NCBI GenBank assembly: GCA_025936825.1
Contig: JAICSO010000001.1
Location: 620,001 to 684,000, forward strand
From: Terriglobales bacterium
GTDB taxonomy: Bacteria; Acidobacteriota; Terriglobia; Terriglobales; Acidobacteriaceae
Direction of reading: 5' to 3'
Length of the DNA: 64,000 bases
Part shown: one piece after another, positions 46,020-56,700 of the stretch
Position numbering within the stretch: position 1 is the first letter of the stretch
Layout: each line of letters starts with the position of its first letter
Notes under the pieces: generated by a model
Seen by the model: only the letters and a program-made list of their open reading frames with translations
Database searches by the model: none
What the model was told of the DNA's origin: nothing
Position numbers and translations under genes: made by a program

Positions 46020-48548
46020 TCAAAGCGTGCGATCGGCGATCACCAGGGCAAACTGAAGCAACTGTTGCCGTGCTTCGTTGGACAGAGGCTGAGTTGGCGA
46101 GGAAGAACTAGCGGGCGACTGCGCCAAAGCCTGTTCGATCCGCTGCACGTCCAACCCACCCGCATTGCTTCCTTTGAAGCGATCGAGTACCTCGCGAGCT
46201 CGTTCGATTTGCCCTGTTTGGTAATAGAAAACGCCCAGCGTTGAATAACTGCCCGCCCACTCGGGAAGCAAGTCGACGGCGCGTTCCAGTTGCTGGGCAG
46301 CTTGCGTGGTATTGCCTTGCAGGGCTGAAATCAGCCCGAGTCCCCACTGCATTTTCCCAGAAGCCGGAATACGCGCCAGACCTTTCTTGAGAGTTTCCTC
46401 CGCACCCGGCAGATCACCGGCACGCAGCTGAATCAACATCAGCGACAAGTAGTACTGGTCGTTATCGGGATTGCGCGCGATGGCATCGCGGAAAATCTCC
46501 ATGCTCTTAGCGGCATCGCCGAGGTGAGCATAAATGTCGCCGAGCAACGACAGAGAGGTGTCGTCCTGCTGTCCGGAGGCGGAAAGCGTCTGGACTGTCT
46601 GCAACGCTTCGGAATACATCCCTTTGCGGAAGTAAGCGTTGGCGAGATCAAACTTGATTTCGTCGGAATCGGAGTTGGTGCGCAACGCATTCTGAAAATG
46701 TGCGATCGCGGGATCGTATAAATGGTACTGCGCCAGGAGAACACCAACGCCGGTCTGAGTGCGGTAATCGTCGTTGCTGATCTGATCGAGCTGTGACACG
46801 GCCTGCATGGCCTGATCGCGCTGTCCTAATTTCAGATACGCCTGCGCCAGCAAGTACAAATCCTGCGGCTGGCCAGGATTCTTCTTCATCTGCGCCTGCA
46901 ACTCAGTGACGTCGAGTTGAGTGCGCTCTCTGGCCGACAGCTTGGTGCGATTGTCCAGATAATCGAACAAGTGTTGGTAGGGATACGGCCCGGTATTCGC
47001 ATTTTTCGAAAGCGTCTGGAACACCTGCAGATCGCGTTGCGCTGCATCCATCTGATGCAGGCTTCGTTCTACCATCGCGAGCTTGTAATAGCCTGGCGCA
47101 GGATCGTGGCTCACCTTCACGTAGCGCCGAAGTAGCTCGGCGGCCTCCGCGAATTTTTTGTCTTTTGTACGAAGGTTCGCGAGCTCCAGGAGCGCATCTG
47201 AGAAATCCGGATTAGAGCGAAGGGCCTGTTGGAATTTGCTATCGGCAGCAGCGGTGTTTCCCTGGCGTTCCTCAATAAAGCCGAGATTGAATAGGCAGGC
47301 AGCATTCTTCGGGTCGAGTTTGAGGCCCTCTTCGAAATACTTGCGGGCCTCGTCAAAACGGCCAAGATGCCGATAGGACAAACCCATGAAGGTATAGGAG
47401 CGCGCCGAAGGTTCTAACTCGATCAGCTTCTTAAATTCATCAATGGCCTTCTCGGCTTTGCCGGACATGAAATAACTCTCACCCAGCGACGCCATGAGAT
47501 CAGAACGTTGAGGCGCGATTTTCAAACCAGATTCGAGGAGCGGAATCGCGTCTTCGAAGAAATTCTGTGCCATGCTGATCCGCGCTAGCAGGAAAATGAC
47601 ATCGGTGTTCTCGGGCGCGAGTTTGTGAGCGCGAGCCAGCAGATCGAGGGCATCGACGGGGCGTGACTCGTCGTTGAGAGCCTGCGCCAGCAGGTACATG
47701 GTCTCTGCCGAGTCGGGCTTCAATTTCAAAGCGCGGTTCAACACCAGTTCGGCCTTGGCAGAGTCGTTCGCGCGGAGATAGACCTGCCCCAGGTTGTGAA
47801 GGATCTCAAAGGTTTCTGGCTTGAGAGCGTTTGCTTTTTGGAGTTCCAACTCGGCAGGCTTGTATTGCTTCTCTTCAGCTAAGAGCAGTCCAAGAGTGAA
47901 GTGGCGTTGCAGGTCGCGCGAGTCCTGCGCAGAAATAGTGTTCGCGAGCTTCAATCCTTCTGATGTCCGTCCGGCCCGAAGGTAGGCACGAACCAAATTC
48001 ATCCTGGATTCCAGCGTAGCCGGATGAACACGCTGCAACAGTGAGATGGCAGTCGAGGGCTTGCCGGAAGTCATCATTAGCAGCGCGAGACTGTTGTTAG
48101 CCTGACTGTCTGATGGCGCAACAGCAAGAGTTTTTCGGAATTCCTTCTCCGCGAGATCGAGCTTCCCAGCTGCGGCGTACAGATTCCCCAGATTGTTGTG
48201 GGACTTCGTTGAGCCAGGGGCCAATTTCAGTGCGTGCTGAAATGCATCGAGAGCTCCCTCATAGTCATGCGCTGTACCGCAGACGATCCCGAGCAGGTTA
48301 TAGCCTTCAACGTTCGCCGGATGACCTTTCAGATACTCGACAACAGAGGCCTTCGCTTCCCCCGTGCGGCCCTGTTCCAGCAAGGCTTGCGCCTGAGCAA
48401 ACTCGGACGACTCTGTCTCAGCGGCAGCTTTCCTGTGTGGCTGCGTACCTTGCATCGCATAGCTGGTGATGAAAGCGGAACACACGAAAGCAAGCAGAAA
48501 CAGGCGGGGATGTTGGGCAACCAGAGACATCGAGGATGATTGCCTCAC
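46020..48548 (-). CDS. Large TPR protein in the CRTAC1 set
   Basis: An 842-aa protein (GTG start at 48548 overlapping the upstream stop by 4 bp; Met at 48530 is an alternative). Residues 8-35 can serve as a signal or membrane anchor (PRLFLLAFVCSAFITSYAM). The rest is about 20 TPR units in three blocks, for example SKAIDEF-type helices around 360-390 and GPYPYQHLFDYLDNRTKLSA as a break near 525. It ends in a Ser/Pro-rich tail and a final helix. TPR superhelices of this size commonly assemble outer-surface complexes. Its constant company with VCBS/ASPIC proteins suggests it acts with them, which is inferred. Confidence 0.9.
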   Translation of the reverse strand: MRQSSSMSLVAQHPRLFLLAFVCSAFITSYAMQGTQPHRKAAAETESSEFAQAQALLEQGRTGEAKASVVEYLKGHPANVEGYNLLGIVCGTAHDYEGALDAFQHALKLAPGSTKSHNNLGNLYAAAGKLDLAEKEFRKTLAVAPSDSQANNSLALLMMTSGKPSTAISLLQRVHPATLESRMNLVRAYLRAGRTSEGLKLANTISAQDSRDLQRHFTLGLLLAEEKQYKPAELELQKANALKPETFEILHNLGQVYLRANDSAKAELVLNRALKLKPDSAETMYLLAQALNDESRPVDALDLLARAHKLAPENTDVIFLLARISMAQNFFEDAIPLLESGLKIAPQRSDLMASLGESYFMSGKAEKAIDEFKKLIELEPSARSYTFMGLSYRHLGRFDEARKYFEEGLKLDPKNAACLFNLGFIEERQGNTAAADSKFQQALRSNPDFSDALLELANLRTKDKKFAEAAELLRRYVKVSHDPAPGYYKLAMVERSLHQMDAAQRDLQVFQTLSKNANTGPYPYQHLFDYLDNRTKLSARERTQLDVTELQAQMKKNPGQPQDLYLLAQAYLKLGQRDQAMQAVSQLDQISNDDYRTQTGVGVLLAQYHLYDPAIAHFQNALRTNSDSDEIKFDLANAYFRKGMYSEALQTVQTLSASGQQDDTSLSLLGDIYAHLGDAAKSMEIFRDAIARNPDNDQYYLSLMLIQLRAGDLPGAEETLKKGLARIPASGKMQWGLGLISALQGNTTQAAQQLERAVDLLPEWAGSYSTLGVFYYQTGQIERAREVLDRFKGSNAGGLDVQRIEQALAQSPASSSSPTQPLSNEARQQLLQFALVIADRTL

Positions 48549-51500
48549 TGTAGCACTTTCAGCATCTCTTGGGCGACGGCGTGTGCCGGCTGAAGACGCA
48601 ACAACGATTGCAGAACTTCTCGCGCTTCGTTCTTTTTATTCAGGAGTGCATAAAGCCGGGCGAGATTCACGTACGCTTGGTCGAAATTGGGATTTGATTG
48701 AATGCAGGAACGAAACTTGTCCTCCGCATCGGCGTAACGCTGTTCGCGGACCAGCAGGACGCCGTAATTGTTTAGGGCGTCCGGGTAATCCGGCCTGAGT
48801 TCCAGAGCACGATCAAAGCTCGACTCAGCATTTTGGATTTGGTTCTGCTGCGCATACAGCATAGCGAGGCTGTAATTCACTTCGGGATTCTCGGGGTCGG
48901 TTTTTTGAGCGCGGGTAAGGAGTTGTTCAGCTGCAGAAAGCTGCTTTTCGCGTCGATAAAGATTTCCAAGATTGAGCAAGCCGGTGGCGTAGTCAGGGCT
49001 GATGTCCAGGCATTTCTGAAAATCTCGAATCGCTTCGTCGGTGCGGCCTTCCTGCGCAGCAATCATTCCCAGGTTGTTCCATGCCTGAGCATGGCTTGGC
49101 TTCAGTTCCACTGCCTTAGTCAATTCAATTTGAGCGGTAGAAACGTCATTTCTTTGCAGGTAGAGGGTTCCAAGGTTGTAATGTGCCTCGGCATCGTCGG
49201 GCTTGGCAGCGATCACCTGCTTAAATGCTTCCGTCGCAGCTTCCAGATATCCGCGCTGGAAGAATGCAACCCCATAAGTGAAGTCGTTACGCTGGAAACT
49301 GCCTAGGTGGAGCGTGCCGGGGAACGGAAGTCCTTGTCGTTGGCGATCTGCAGTATTTCGCGGGATGCGCCGTGAATCAGCGGCAACGTGCTCCGGTTCC
49401 ACGACTCCCTGGTAGACCTTCACAATCATGCCATCGCCATCGATAAGAAACGATGTGGGCACTCCGAGATCGCGATGGCGATCGAACAAGTATCGGAAAA
49501 CGATGTTGTAGATCCCCGTTATCTCAGGGGTACTGATAAGGAAAGGGAATTTTACAGCCCCAGCGCTGGCGAGAGCGCGCATCGCAGATTGATCGGGTGC
49601 CTCATCCACACACACGGCAAGGAGCTTAGGCATGGAAGCAATGTTCTTGTATTTTCCAAAGGAAGTGAGTTGAGATCGAGAGGCATCTGAGCGCGTCGCA
49701 AAGAACATCAACAATTTGACGTCCTGCACGGAATGCAAGTCCCAGTTGTTGCCGGTAGAGTCTGACAAAGTAAAGCCCGGTGCGGGAAGCGGCTGCAGAA
49801 GCCAAGTTTCAGTGACCTCCGGTTCCTTTTCCGGCGGTGATTGAGGAACCCCTTTGCTCTTGAGTGGAGAAGTCGTGAACGCTGTAACGCGCAGTTCACT
49901 GGAGCCTTCCTCGACTGCAACACGATGATTCACCGGGATGCGCGGCACTTCCTGTGAAACACCACTTGGCCACTGGATTGTGGCCTTGACCGGACCGGTC
50001 GCATCTCCGAGTCCGAAGAAGACTTCTTTGGTGTGATGCGACAGAAAGCCGGAACCGGCCTGGAGATATTTAGTTTGCTTGTGGCCATCAGCTTCGACTG
50101 TGACGGCGGCGCCGATCGCGTCACGGTTGCTTTTTATTCCCCGAAGTTGAATTGCGATGGCATTGCCGATCGCCGGCATGGTGTTGCGCAGCAGACGCAA
50201 TTGAGGCGTATTTCGATTTTTGAGCACGATTTCTGCGCGGCCGTCGTGGTCAAAATCAGCCAGAGCGAATGCGCGGCTGTCGTCAGGAAAATCAATGCCA
50301 CTGATTCCAGAGATGTCAGAAAACGTGCCGTCGCCATTGTTGCAATACAACACATTCCGTTCTTGTCCGCTCCAGGTGCGGTCCGAACGAATCATCTCGT
50401 TAATAGCATTCCAACCATGCTCATAGTTCGCAGACGGTGAGAGATGCGCGGGAGAGTTGCCGACAACTTGCCGCCAGAAGAAACTGGCGAGATCCACTTG
50501 CTCATCACCGGAGATATATCCGTTTGCGATGTAAATGTCGGGGTGCCCATCGTGGTCGAAGTCGCAGGAATCGGAAGACCAAGCCCAGCCACCGTACTCG
50601 GCCCCGGTCTCATTAGCCACATTGCGATACTTCCCGCTTCCAAGGTTTCTGTAAAGCGAATTTCCGCGAGCATGCCTGCGATACAACTCGCGAATTTGTT
50701 CAGAATCACCAGGATGAAAATTATCCTGGGCTGAAACACGAAGGCCCGCGGCGGACCACATGTTCGCGACGTAGATATCCTGCTGTCCGTCGCCGTCGCA
50801 ATCCAGCCAGCAGGCACTCATCCCGGCACCGACATCTTCCACATTCGCCTCGGGGGCAATCGAATTGAAGGTGCCATCGCCGTTGTTTCGATACAGATTG
50901 CTGCGACCGAAATCATTGGCCACGTACAGATCGGGCCAGCCGTTGCCATTGCAGTCGCCCCATGCGCACGCGAAACTGTAGCGATTGTTGTCGACGTTTA
51001 GGCCTGCCGCCTCGGTGTAATCGTTAAACATCCAATTTCCCTGATTGCGAAAGAGGAAGTTGGAAGGCCCATTGCGAGCGTCGAAATAGGGAGAGGGATA
51101 GCGATACTCGTCCAAGCCGGCGTAGTAGTTGTAGAGGCAAAAGTAAATGTCGAGGCGACCGTCATGATCGAAATCAGCAATCGCAGCATGAGTGAACGTG
51201 CCCTGTGGCGAGTGCGCAAAGTGGAAGGCATTTTGCTTCAAAGCAAATCCGCCTTTGCCATTGTTCACGAAGAGCAGAGGGCCTGCATGAGTCACGACGA
51301 GTAAATCCTGGTGACCGCGGTTTTCGAAATCCGCGAAGAGCGCGCAGGATGTCGCGTCGAGGACATCCACTCCGGCGCGCTGGGTCACGTCCTCAAACGT
51401 TCCGTCACCGCGATTGCGGTAGAGTCGGTTAGGAAGGCCTGACGGTTGGCACACATAAATATCGTCGAAGCCATCGCCGTCGAAATCCCCGACGGCGATT

Positions 51501-52357
51501 CCTTGATTGCCGTAGACATCAACTCCGACGGCACCATCAAGAACAGTACGCCAGTGGTCGGCGCCGCGCAGCATTTGTTCATGGTAAGAACCAACCGCGG
51601 CGAACGCTTCCCCGGTGACATCCGTGAACAGCGGCTGCTTAGCGCGACTCACGGTTTCAGCTGCCGCCATCCATTTTGTAATACGCCAGGTGTCGTCAGC
51701 TTGCCGCACCCATTCGGTCTTCCACGTCCCGATCCGCTGTTCTAAGCCACCAACACCGGTTTCACCGATGAGTGTGTAGCGAACTTGAGCTTCCACTCGT
51801 AAAGGCGTGGATTGCTTTTGCTGAATCGCTATGATCTGGAAGTCCGCCGTCTTCAGCGAGAGCAACGGAGCAAGATACTTCTGAAAATTTTCCGCGAACC
51901 GCTCACGTGGAATTTGACTTGTGCTCACAAATGTCCTCGAGACAACACCTATTCCGCCTTGATCGCGGACCTTTCGTTCGCTGAACTCAGTGAAGTCGGA
52001 GCCTTGCACGAACGCCTCGCAGACGCTATTCAGGCTTCGGGTGGCAGACATTCCACGCTGGAGTTCCGTTGCCCATGACTCCAAAATTCGTTCAATCTCG
52101 ACTGCATATTTCTCGTTGACGAATGCGTCAGTGCCTGGAGTAGCCAGTCGTGCCACGTCGTCTACTGGAGATTGGGTCGGGTAGTGAGGCGTAATCCGAA
52201 AATCAGTGAAGTCGAATAAGTGTGAGACACGCTGCAAATCGGGGTGCACAGATCCCAACAGCCGAAGAGGAGCAGGTATAAAAACTGCGGGCGCCAATGA
52301 CAGTGACCGAAGCAGGGAACGGCGCGATAAGCCTTTTCTGAAGGGATGTTTCAACAT
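48545..52357 (-). CDS. Giant VCBS/ASPIC - redoxin-like - TPR fusion protein
   Basis: A 1270-aa exported protein from ATG 52357; a TTG at 52387 would add ten residues. The N-terminus has a Tat-like leader (GLSRRSLLRSLSLAPA). Residues about 85-250 form an unnamed alpha/beta domain. Residues 270-720 are VCBS/FG-GAP blades (GDFDGDGFDDIYVCQ, ADFDHDGRLDIYFCL). Residues 735-815 are ASPIC/UnbV (GIKSNRDAIGAAVTVEADGH). Residues 855-1000 follow the redoxin/TlpA thioredoxin fold (LPAPGFTLSDSTGNN, GVPTSFLIDGDGMIVKVYQG), but the active site reads ATRSDAS where the CxxC would be, so no redox chemistry is expected. Residues 1030-1270 are about seven TPRs. It lies directly downstream of lacI and overlaps the TPR gene by 4 bp. 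Confidence 0.9.
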   Translation of the reverse strand: MLKHPFRKGLSRRSLLRSLSLAPAVFIPAPLRLLGSVHPDLQRVSHLFDFTDFRITPHYPTQSPVDDVARLATPGTDAFVNEKYAVEIERILESWATELQRGMSATRSLNSVCEAFVQGSDFTEFSERKVRDQGGIGVVSRTFVSTSQIPRERFAENFQKYLAPLLSLKTADFQIIAIQQKQSTPLRVEAQVRYTLIGETGVGGLEQRIGTWKTEWVRQADDTWRITKWMAAAETVSRAKQPLFTDVTGEAFAAVGSYHEQMLRGADHWRTVLDGAVGVDVYGNQGIAVGDFDGDGFDDIYVCQPSGLPNRLYRNRGDGTFEDVTQRAGVDVLDATSCALFADFENRGHQDLLVVTHAGPLLFVNNGKGGFALKQNAFHFAHSPQGTFTHAAIADFDHDGRLDIYFCLYNYYAGLDEYRYPSPYFDARNGPSNFLFRNQGNWMFNDYTEAAGLNVDNNRYSFACAWGDCNGNGWPDLYVANDFGRSNLYRNNGDGTFNSIAPEANVEDVGAGMSACWLDCDGDGQQDIYVANMWSAAGLRVSAQDNFHPGDSEQIRELYRRHARGNSLYRNLGSGKYRNVANETGAEYGGWAWSSDSCDFDHDGHPDIYIANGYISGDEQVDLASFFWRQVVGNSPAHLSPSANYEHGWNAINEMIRSDRTWSGQERNVLYCNNGDGTFSDISGISGIDFPDDSRAFALADFDHDGRAEIVLKNRNTPQLRLLRNTMPAIGNAIAIQLRGIKSNRDAIGAAVTVEADGHKQTKYLQAGSGFLSHHTKEVFFGLGDATGPVKATIQWPSGVSQEVPRIPVNHRVAVEEGSSELRVTAFTTSPLKSKGVPQSPPEKEPEVTETWLLQPLPAPGFTLSDSTGNNWDLHSVQDVKLLMFFATRSDASRSQLTSFGKYKNIASMPKLLAVCVDEAPDQSAMRALASAGAVKFPFLISTPEITGIYNIVFRYLFDRHRDLGVPTSFLIDGDGMIVKVYQGVVEPEHVAADSRRIPRNTADRQRQGLPFPGTLHLGSFQRNDFTYGVAFFQRGYLEAATEAFKQVIAAKPDDAEAHYNLGTLYLQRNDVSTAQIELTKAVELKPSHAQAWNNLGMIAAQEGRTDEAIRDFQKCLDISPDYATGLLNLGNLYRREKQLSAAEQLLTRAQKTDPENPEVNYSLAMLYAQQNQIQNAESSFDRALELRPDYPDALNNYGVLLVREQRYADAEDKFRSCIQSNPNFDQAYVNLARLYALLNKKNEAREVLQSLLRLQPAHAVAQEMLKVLQ

Positions 52358-52392
52358 CTGCCGATTGCGCGTGAACAGCTGCGGCAAGTGTA

Positions 52393-53400
52393 TCAGTTGT
52401 ATTTCGGAACTGGACCGGACGAAGCGCCGACGACGAGTTCAGCGTCGATACAATAGTCTTTGCCGGTCGCGTCCTTCGAAGTGGAAAGTTCGTGCAACGC
52501 GTCGGCCGCCATTCTTCCCAGCAGGTCCCGATGGACATCCACAGTTGTGAGCGAAGGGTTGAAATATTCCGCCAGTCGGGTCCGGTCAAACCCGGTCACC
52601 GATACGTCTTCGGGAACTCGGCAGCCGCACTGCAGCAGACCCTTGATCACCCCGATCGCAGTCAAGTCATTGACCGCCACAACCGCCGTTGGCCGCGGCT
52701 TCAATTTTGCGATCGTAATCCCGGCCTGAAGACCACCTTCAAAGCGCAAATCGCCGCGCAGAATCGGGCCTGATTTCAGGCCGAGTTCACGCATGGTGCG
52801 CTCGTAAGCTTCTTCTCGGACCATGTTGGATTTGAGTCCCTCGCGTCCTGCGATAAATGCGATGTGCCGATGACCGTTGCCGCGGAGGTGGCGCAAGATT
52901 TGTTCGATTCCTGAAGCGTAGTCGATCCGCAAATTGCTCATATAGCGCCGGGCGGGCGCGAGGTCCAGGAAGGTGACTGCAATTCGCCGTTCCGCGAGCT
53001 CGTGGATCAGTTGCATACTGATTTCCGAGGTCATGATGGCGACGCCACCGACCTTGTGTTCCATCATGCGCTCAGCCGCTTCTTGCGTTCGTCGCGGTTC
53101 GTAGTTGGTGTCGCCCAGAATGGCGTCGTATCCGAGTTCGCGCGCCCGCGTTTCGAAGCTCTTGATGATTTCCGGAAAGAATGGGTTCTCAATGTCGGAA
53201 ACGATGATTCCGAGAGTTCGGCGATTATTGGACGCAAGACGCCGTGCATGAACGTCGGGTACATACCCGAGGCGTTTTACGGTCGAGAGCACGTGCTTTT
53301 GCGTCTTGGGTCCGACCTTCCCCGTTTTGTTCAACACATTCGAAACGGTTGCGGTCGAGACGCCCGCCGCGTTCGCTACATCGCGAATCGTTACAGTCAT
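52393..53400 (-). CDS. LacI-family transcriptional regulator
   Basis: A 335-aa sugar-responsive repressor-type protein. Residues 1-60 hold the LacI helix-turn-helix and hinge (TIRDVANAAGVSTATVSNVL, then VHARRLASNNRRTLG); residues 62-330 are the periplasmic-binding-protein-like effector domain (IIVSDIENPFFPEIIKSFE, VNDLTAIGVIKGLLQCG, SVTGFDRTRLAEYFNPSLTT). It is divergent from the TonB receptor gene, and two overlapping perfect palindromes of LacI type lie 148-177 bp upstream of its start. It is followed after 35 bp by the giant VCBS gene, so it probably autoregulates the whole minus-strand CRTAC1 set as well as the receptor side. The inducer is likely a sugar released by the local glycosidases, which is inferred. 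Confidence 0.95.
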   Translation of the reverse strand: MTVTIRDVANAAGVSTATVSNVLNKTGKVGPKTQKHVLSTVKRLGYVPDVHARRLASNNRRTLGIIVSDIENPFFPEIIKSFETRARELGYDAILGDTNYEPRRTQEAAERMMEHKVGGVAIMTSEISMQLIHELAERRIAVTFLDLAPARRYMSNLRIDYASGIEQILRHLRGNGHRHIAFIAGREGLKSNMVREEAYERTMRELGLKSGPILRGDLRFEGGLQAGITIAKLKPRPTAVVAVNDLTAIGVIKGLLQCGCRVPEDVSVTGFDRTRLAEYFNPSLTTVDVHRDLLGRMAADALHELSTSKDATGKDYCIDAELVVGASSGPVPKYN

Positions 53401-53499
53401 TTGCGATTAGAAAATCGATTTCCTTGCTATTCCTGCGTTTTAATCGTGCGAACGCAACTCACGATTGCGCTGGAGTGTAGCACAGTTCCGAAAAAAATC

Positions 53500-53529
53500 T
53501 TGACAATGATTTCGTGTGCGTGGTCAAAT
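53500..53529 (+). promoter_or_regulatory. Possible promoter for the TonB receptor set
   Basis: A perfect -35 hexamer TTGACA (53500-53505) is followed 18 bp later by tcaaat (53524-53529), a weak -10. Transcription would begin just before or at the palindromic operators, the right place for repression. The -10 is poor, so the call is tentative. Confidence 0.35.
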
Positions 53530-53547
53530 CCAGCACACTGGGTTAAA

Positions 53548-53577
53548 CGGTTAACGTTAACCGATTAACGTTAATCG
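53548..53577. promoter_or_regulatory. Two overlapping perfect LacI-type operators
   Basis: cggttaacgttaaccg (53548-53563) and cgattaacgttaatcg (53562-53577) are each perfect 16-bp palindromes with the central CG typical of LacI-family sites. They overlap by two bases, so their centres are 14 bp apart. A degenerate half-site (gggttaaacgg) precedes them and gcttaatg follows, giving an impression of further tandem units. The array lies between lacI and the TonB receptor gene and very likely controls both directions. Confidence 0.85.
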
Positions 53578-53636
53578 CTTAATGTACATGGAATTTGGGT
53601 TGAACTTCGGGTTTTTGCAGTCTTGCTTACGGAGGT

Positions 53637-53665
53637 GGCTGATCCGCTCAAAAAAGCGAACAGCC
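53637..53665 (+). other. Hairpin in the TonB receptor 5' leader
   Basis: ggctg (53637-53641) pairs with cagcc (53661-53665), with an inner cgct/agcg stem and an A-rich loop. It lies about 120 bases ahead of the receptor start, well inside the likely 5' untranslated region. No U tract follows it, so it is not an obvious terminator. Its role is unknown. Confidence 0.4.
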
Positions 53666-53785
53666 TAGTCTGATTTTCTTCTGTGCTCGCGGCGCAGGCT
53701 GCGGGTTTGTGTATTTGCATGCAACAGAGATTTGTCAGCAACAGAAGCGCTGGCCCCTTGGACTCCAGCGACTAGGAGAACGTAA

Positions 53786-56700
53786 ATGAGGCAAAGCAGT
53801 TCTCAGGTTCTGCGGAATTTCTTCGCGATGATGTTTGCCGTGGCGGTCCTCGGGCTTACAGTCGTCAACGCCCAGGTCGATACAGGCTCAATTACCGGCA
53901 CAGTGGCGGATGCTTCTGGCGCGGTCATTTCTGGCGCGAAGGTTACGTTAACCAACGCGGGCACCGGTGCGACGCTTAGCACCACCACTGGTGCGGACGG
54001 AGTCTACAAGTTTTCACCAGTCCGTGTCGGCACCTACAAGGTTGAAGCGGTATCGCAGGGATTTCAGACCACCACGCAAACTGGCGTGAAAGTCGATATC
54101 GGGACGAACGTGGGTCTGAACTTCAGCCTTAAGCCTGGAAGCCAGACTGAGACCGTTGAAGTCACAGCTGCAACACCGGTACTGCAGACTCAGGATGCTT
54201 CCGTTGGTCAGGTCGTGGACGAACGGAGCGTTAACGACCTGCCTTTGAACGGCCGCAATTTCACATTCCTGGCGCAACTGGTGCAAGGCGTAAATTCGCC
54301 ACAGTCCGACACCCGCGGCAATGCGGCTTCCGGCGCATTCTCCGCAAACGGCTTTCGTCCCGCGCAGAACAATTACATGCTCGACGGAATTGACAACAAT
54401 TCCGACACTGTCGACTTCCTCAACGGCACGAACTATGTTGTGCTGCCGCCAGTGGACGCCATTCAGGAATTCAAAGTACAGACCACGGATTTCAGCGCCG
54501 AATACGGCCGCTCCGGAGCCGCGGTGCTGAACGCTACGCTCAAGTCCGGAACCAATAACTTCCACGGAGATGTCTGGGAGTTTTTCCGCAACGACAAGCT
54601 GGATGCGCGAGACTTCTTCGAGCACAACTGCACTGCCGGTGCTTGCACCCCAGCTAAAAAAGGTGAATTGCGCTGGAATCAGTTTGGCGGAACACTAGGC
54701 GGACCGGTGCTCAAGAACAAAGTATTTTTCTTTGGCGACCTACAGATCTGGCGGCTTCGCCAAGGCCAGCCGCAAATTGGGTCAGTGCCGACATTAGCCG
54801 AGCGAAATAGCGGATTTACTGACTTCAGTGACCTGATCACAGGGCAATCTGGGACGAGCACAGACGCACTCGGAAGGGTTTTCCCTAAAGGAACGATTTT
54901 TGATCCTGCGACCACGCGGCCAGCAGGTTCAGGCTTTGTTCGCGATCCATTCCCCGGCAACATTATTCCCACCAACCGGCTGGATCCCAATGCGGTTGCT
55001 CTCCTGAACCTTTATCCGCTTCCGACCAACGGTAGCCTGTTCAATAACTATGCGAATTCGCCGGTACTCGTGCAGAACGAGAAGCAGTTTGATGTGCGCC
55101 TGGACTTGGATTTCACGCAGAAAGATCAGCTCTATTTCAGTTTCAGCTACGACGACAAGCCGGAATTGATTCCCAGCATTTTTGGAGGCGTTGCTGATGG
55201 CGGCGGATTTTTCCAAGGAAACCAAACCGCGAGCTCGCAGCATAGTGCGCTAGTGTGGAACCACACCTTTTCGCCCACTACCATCAACGTTGCGCGAGTC
55301 GGTCTCAATTACCTGCACACCACCCGAAATATTCCGGAGTCGAATAACTTAAGCGATCTTCCGGGGAGTTTCGGCATTCTGGGTATTCCGCAGGCAAAAG
55401 AGAACGGAGGCCTTCCGGCGTTTGGCATCAATGGCTTACAAACGTTGGGTGGCAATTCCTTCTTGCCCTCCGATGAAGTTAGCTCGACCATTCAGGTCAC
55501 GGACGATTTCACTAAGATTTACGGAAAACACACGTTCAAGATGGGTTTCGAGCAGCAGCATGTGAAGTTTTCCACGCTGCAGCCGCCGTGGTCTCGTGGG
55601 CAGTTTAATTTCGATGGCACTTACACCGATGTTCCAAACGTGGGTGGCGGTAATACTGGCCGGGCCCAATTCCTGTTGACTCCGACTGCGGCAACCGCGC
55701 CGGGAACGATCGACTACGTAGGCGGGCCGAACAATGAGTTTGCGTCGAACATTTCACTCTCCGATAACGGTAAGAACTACTGGGGAACCTACGTCCAAGA
55801 TGACTGGAAAGTCTCGTCCAAACTTACCCTGAATCTAGGTTTGCGGTGGGACTTCTTCGGATTGGTTTATGACCACTATGCTAAGCAGGCGAATTTTGTG
55901 CCTTTCGGTCCCCCGACCGGTTCGCCCATGTACATCATTCCCCAGAGTTCCTTGGCCAATCAACTGTCGCCAAGCTTTACCAGTCAATTGGCATCACAGG
56001 GAATAGCGCTGGCAATTACGAACAAGTACGGCAAGGGCTTGGGGAATTCGCAAAAGACAAATTTCGCACCCCGGTTCGGCTTTGCATATCAAGTGACGCC
56101 GAAGTTCGTTGCTCGTGGCGGATTTGGCATTTTCTACAACGGATTCGAGAACAGGGGGTACTCGCCCAATCTTGGCGAGAACTATCCATTCCAGTTCTCG
56201 TTCCAGTTCCAGCAAAAGAACGACGCCACGCCGATCAATGATTTTGCTGGGTGCGCGACGGCAACCCCGACAGGGGGACCAACTCTGGAAACCGGTTTCA
56301 GCTGCATTCCCCTAGATCCACTCTTGGTGAATGCAACCGGACTGCAACTGCGCGGCATTCAATTCGATTACAAAACACCCTACTCAATGGGCGGGAACTT
56401 TACATTGCAATACCAACTCCGTCCATCGCTATCAGTTCAGGCAGGATATGTGACTACGTTGGGACGTCACCTGGAGGTGTTCCCAGGATCGAATCGGCCA
56501 ACCGCCATATTACCGCCCAATACCACGCTCACCGGAGTGAGCGCACTGCCGTCTTCCCAAGGTGGTTTGCAATGGCCCTTGTTTGCACAGAACGCGAGCT
56601 ATGCGGCAACTTGGGGCAGCAGCTACTACCATGGCCTGCAAACAAATGTGCAGAAGAAGTTCAGCAACGGCCTGAACTTCCTCCTGGCGTATACGTATTC

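Noticed and set aside
53635-53673. Short leader peptide (GTG to TGA, 12 codons) in the TonB receptor leader
   Set aside because: The purine-rich GGAGG overlaps the would-be start itself, so initiation is unlikely. It coincides with the hairpin.
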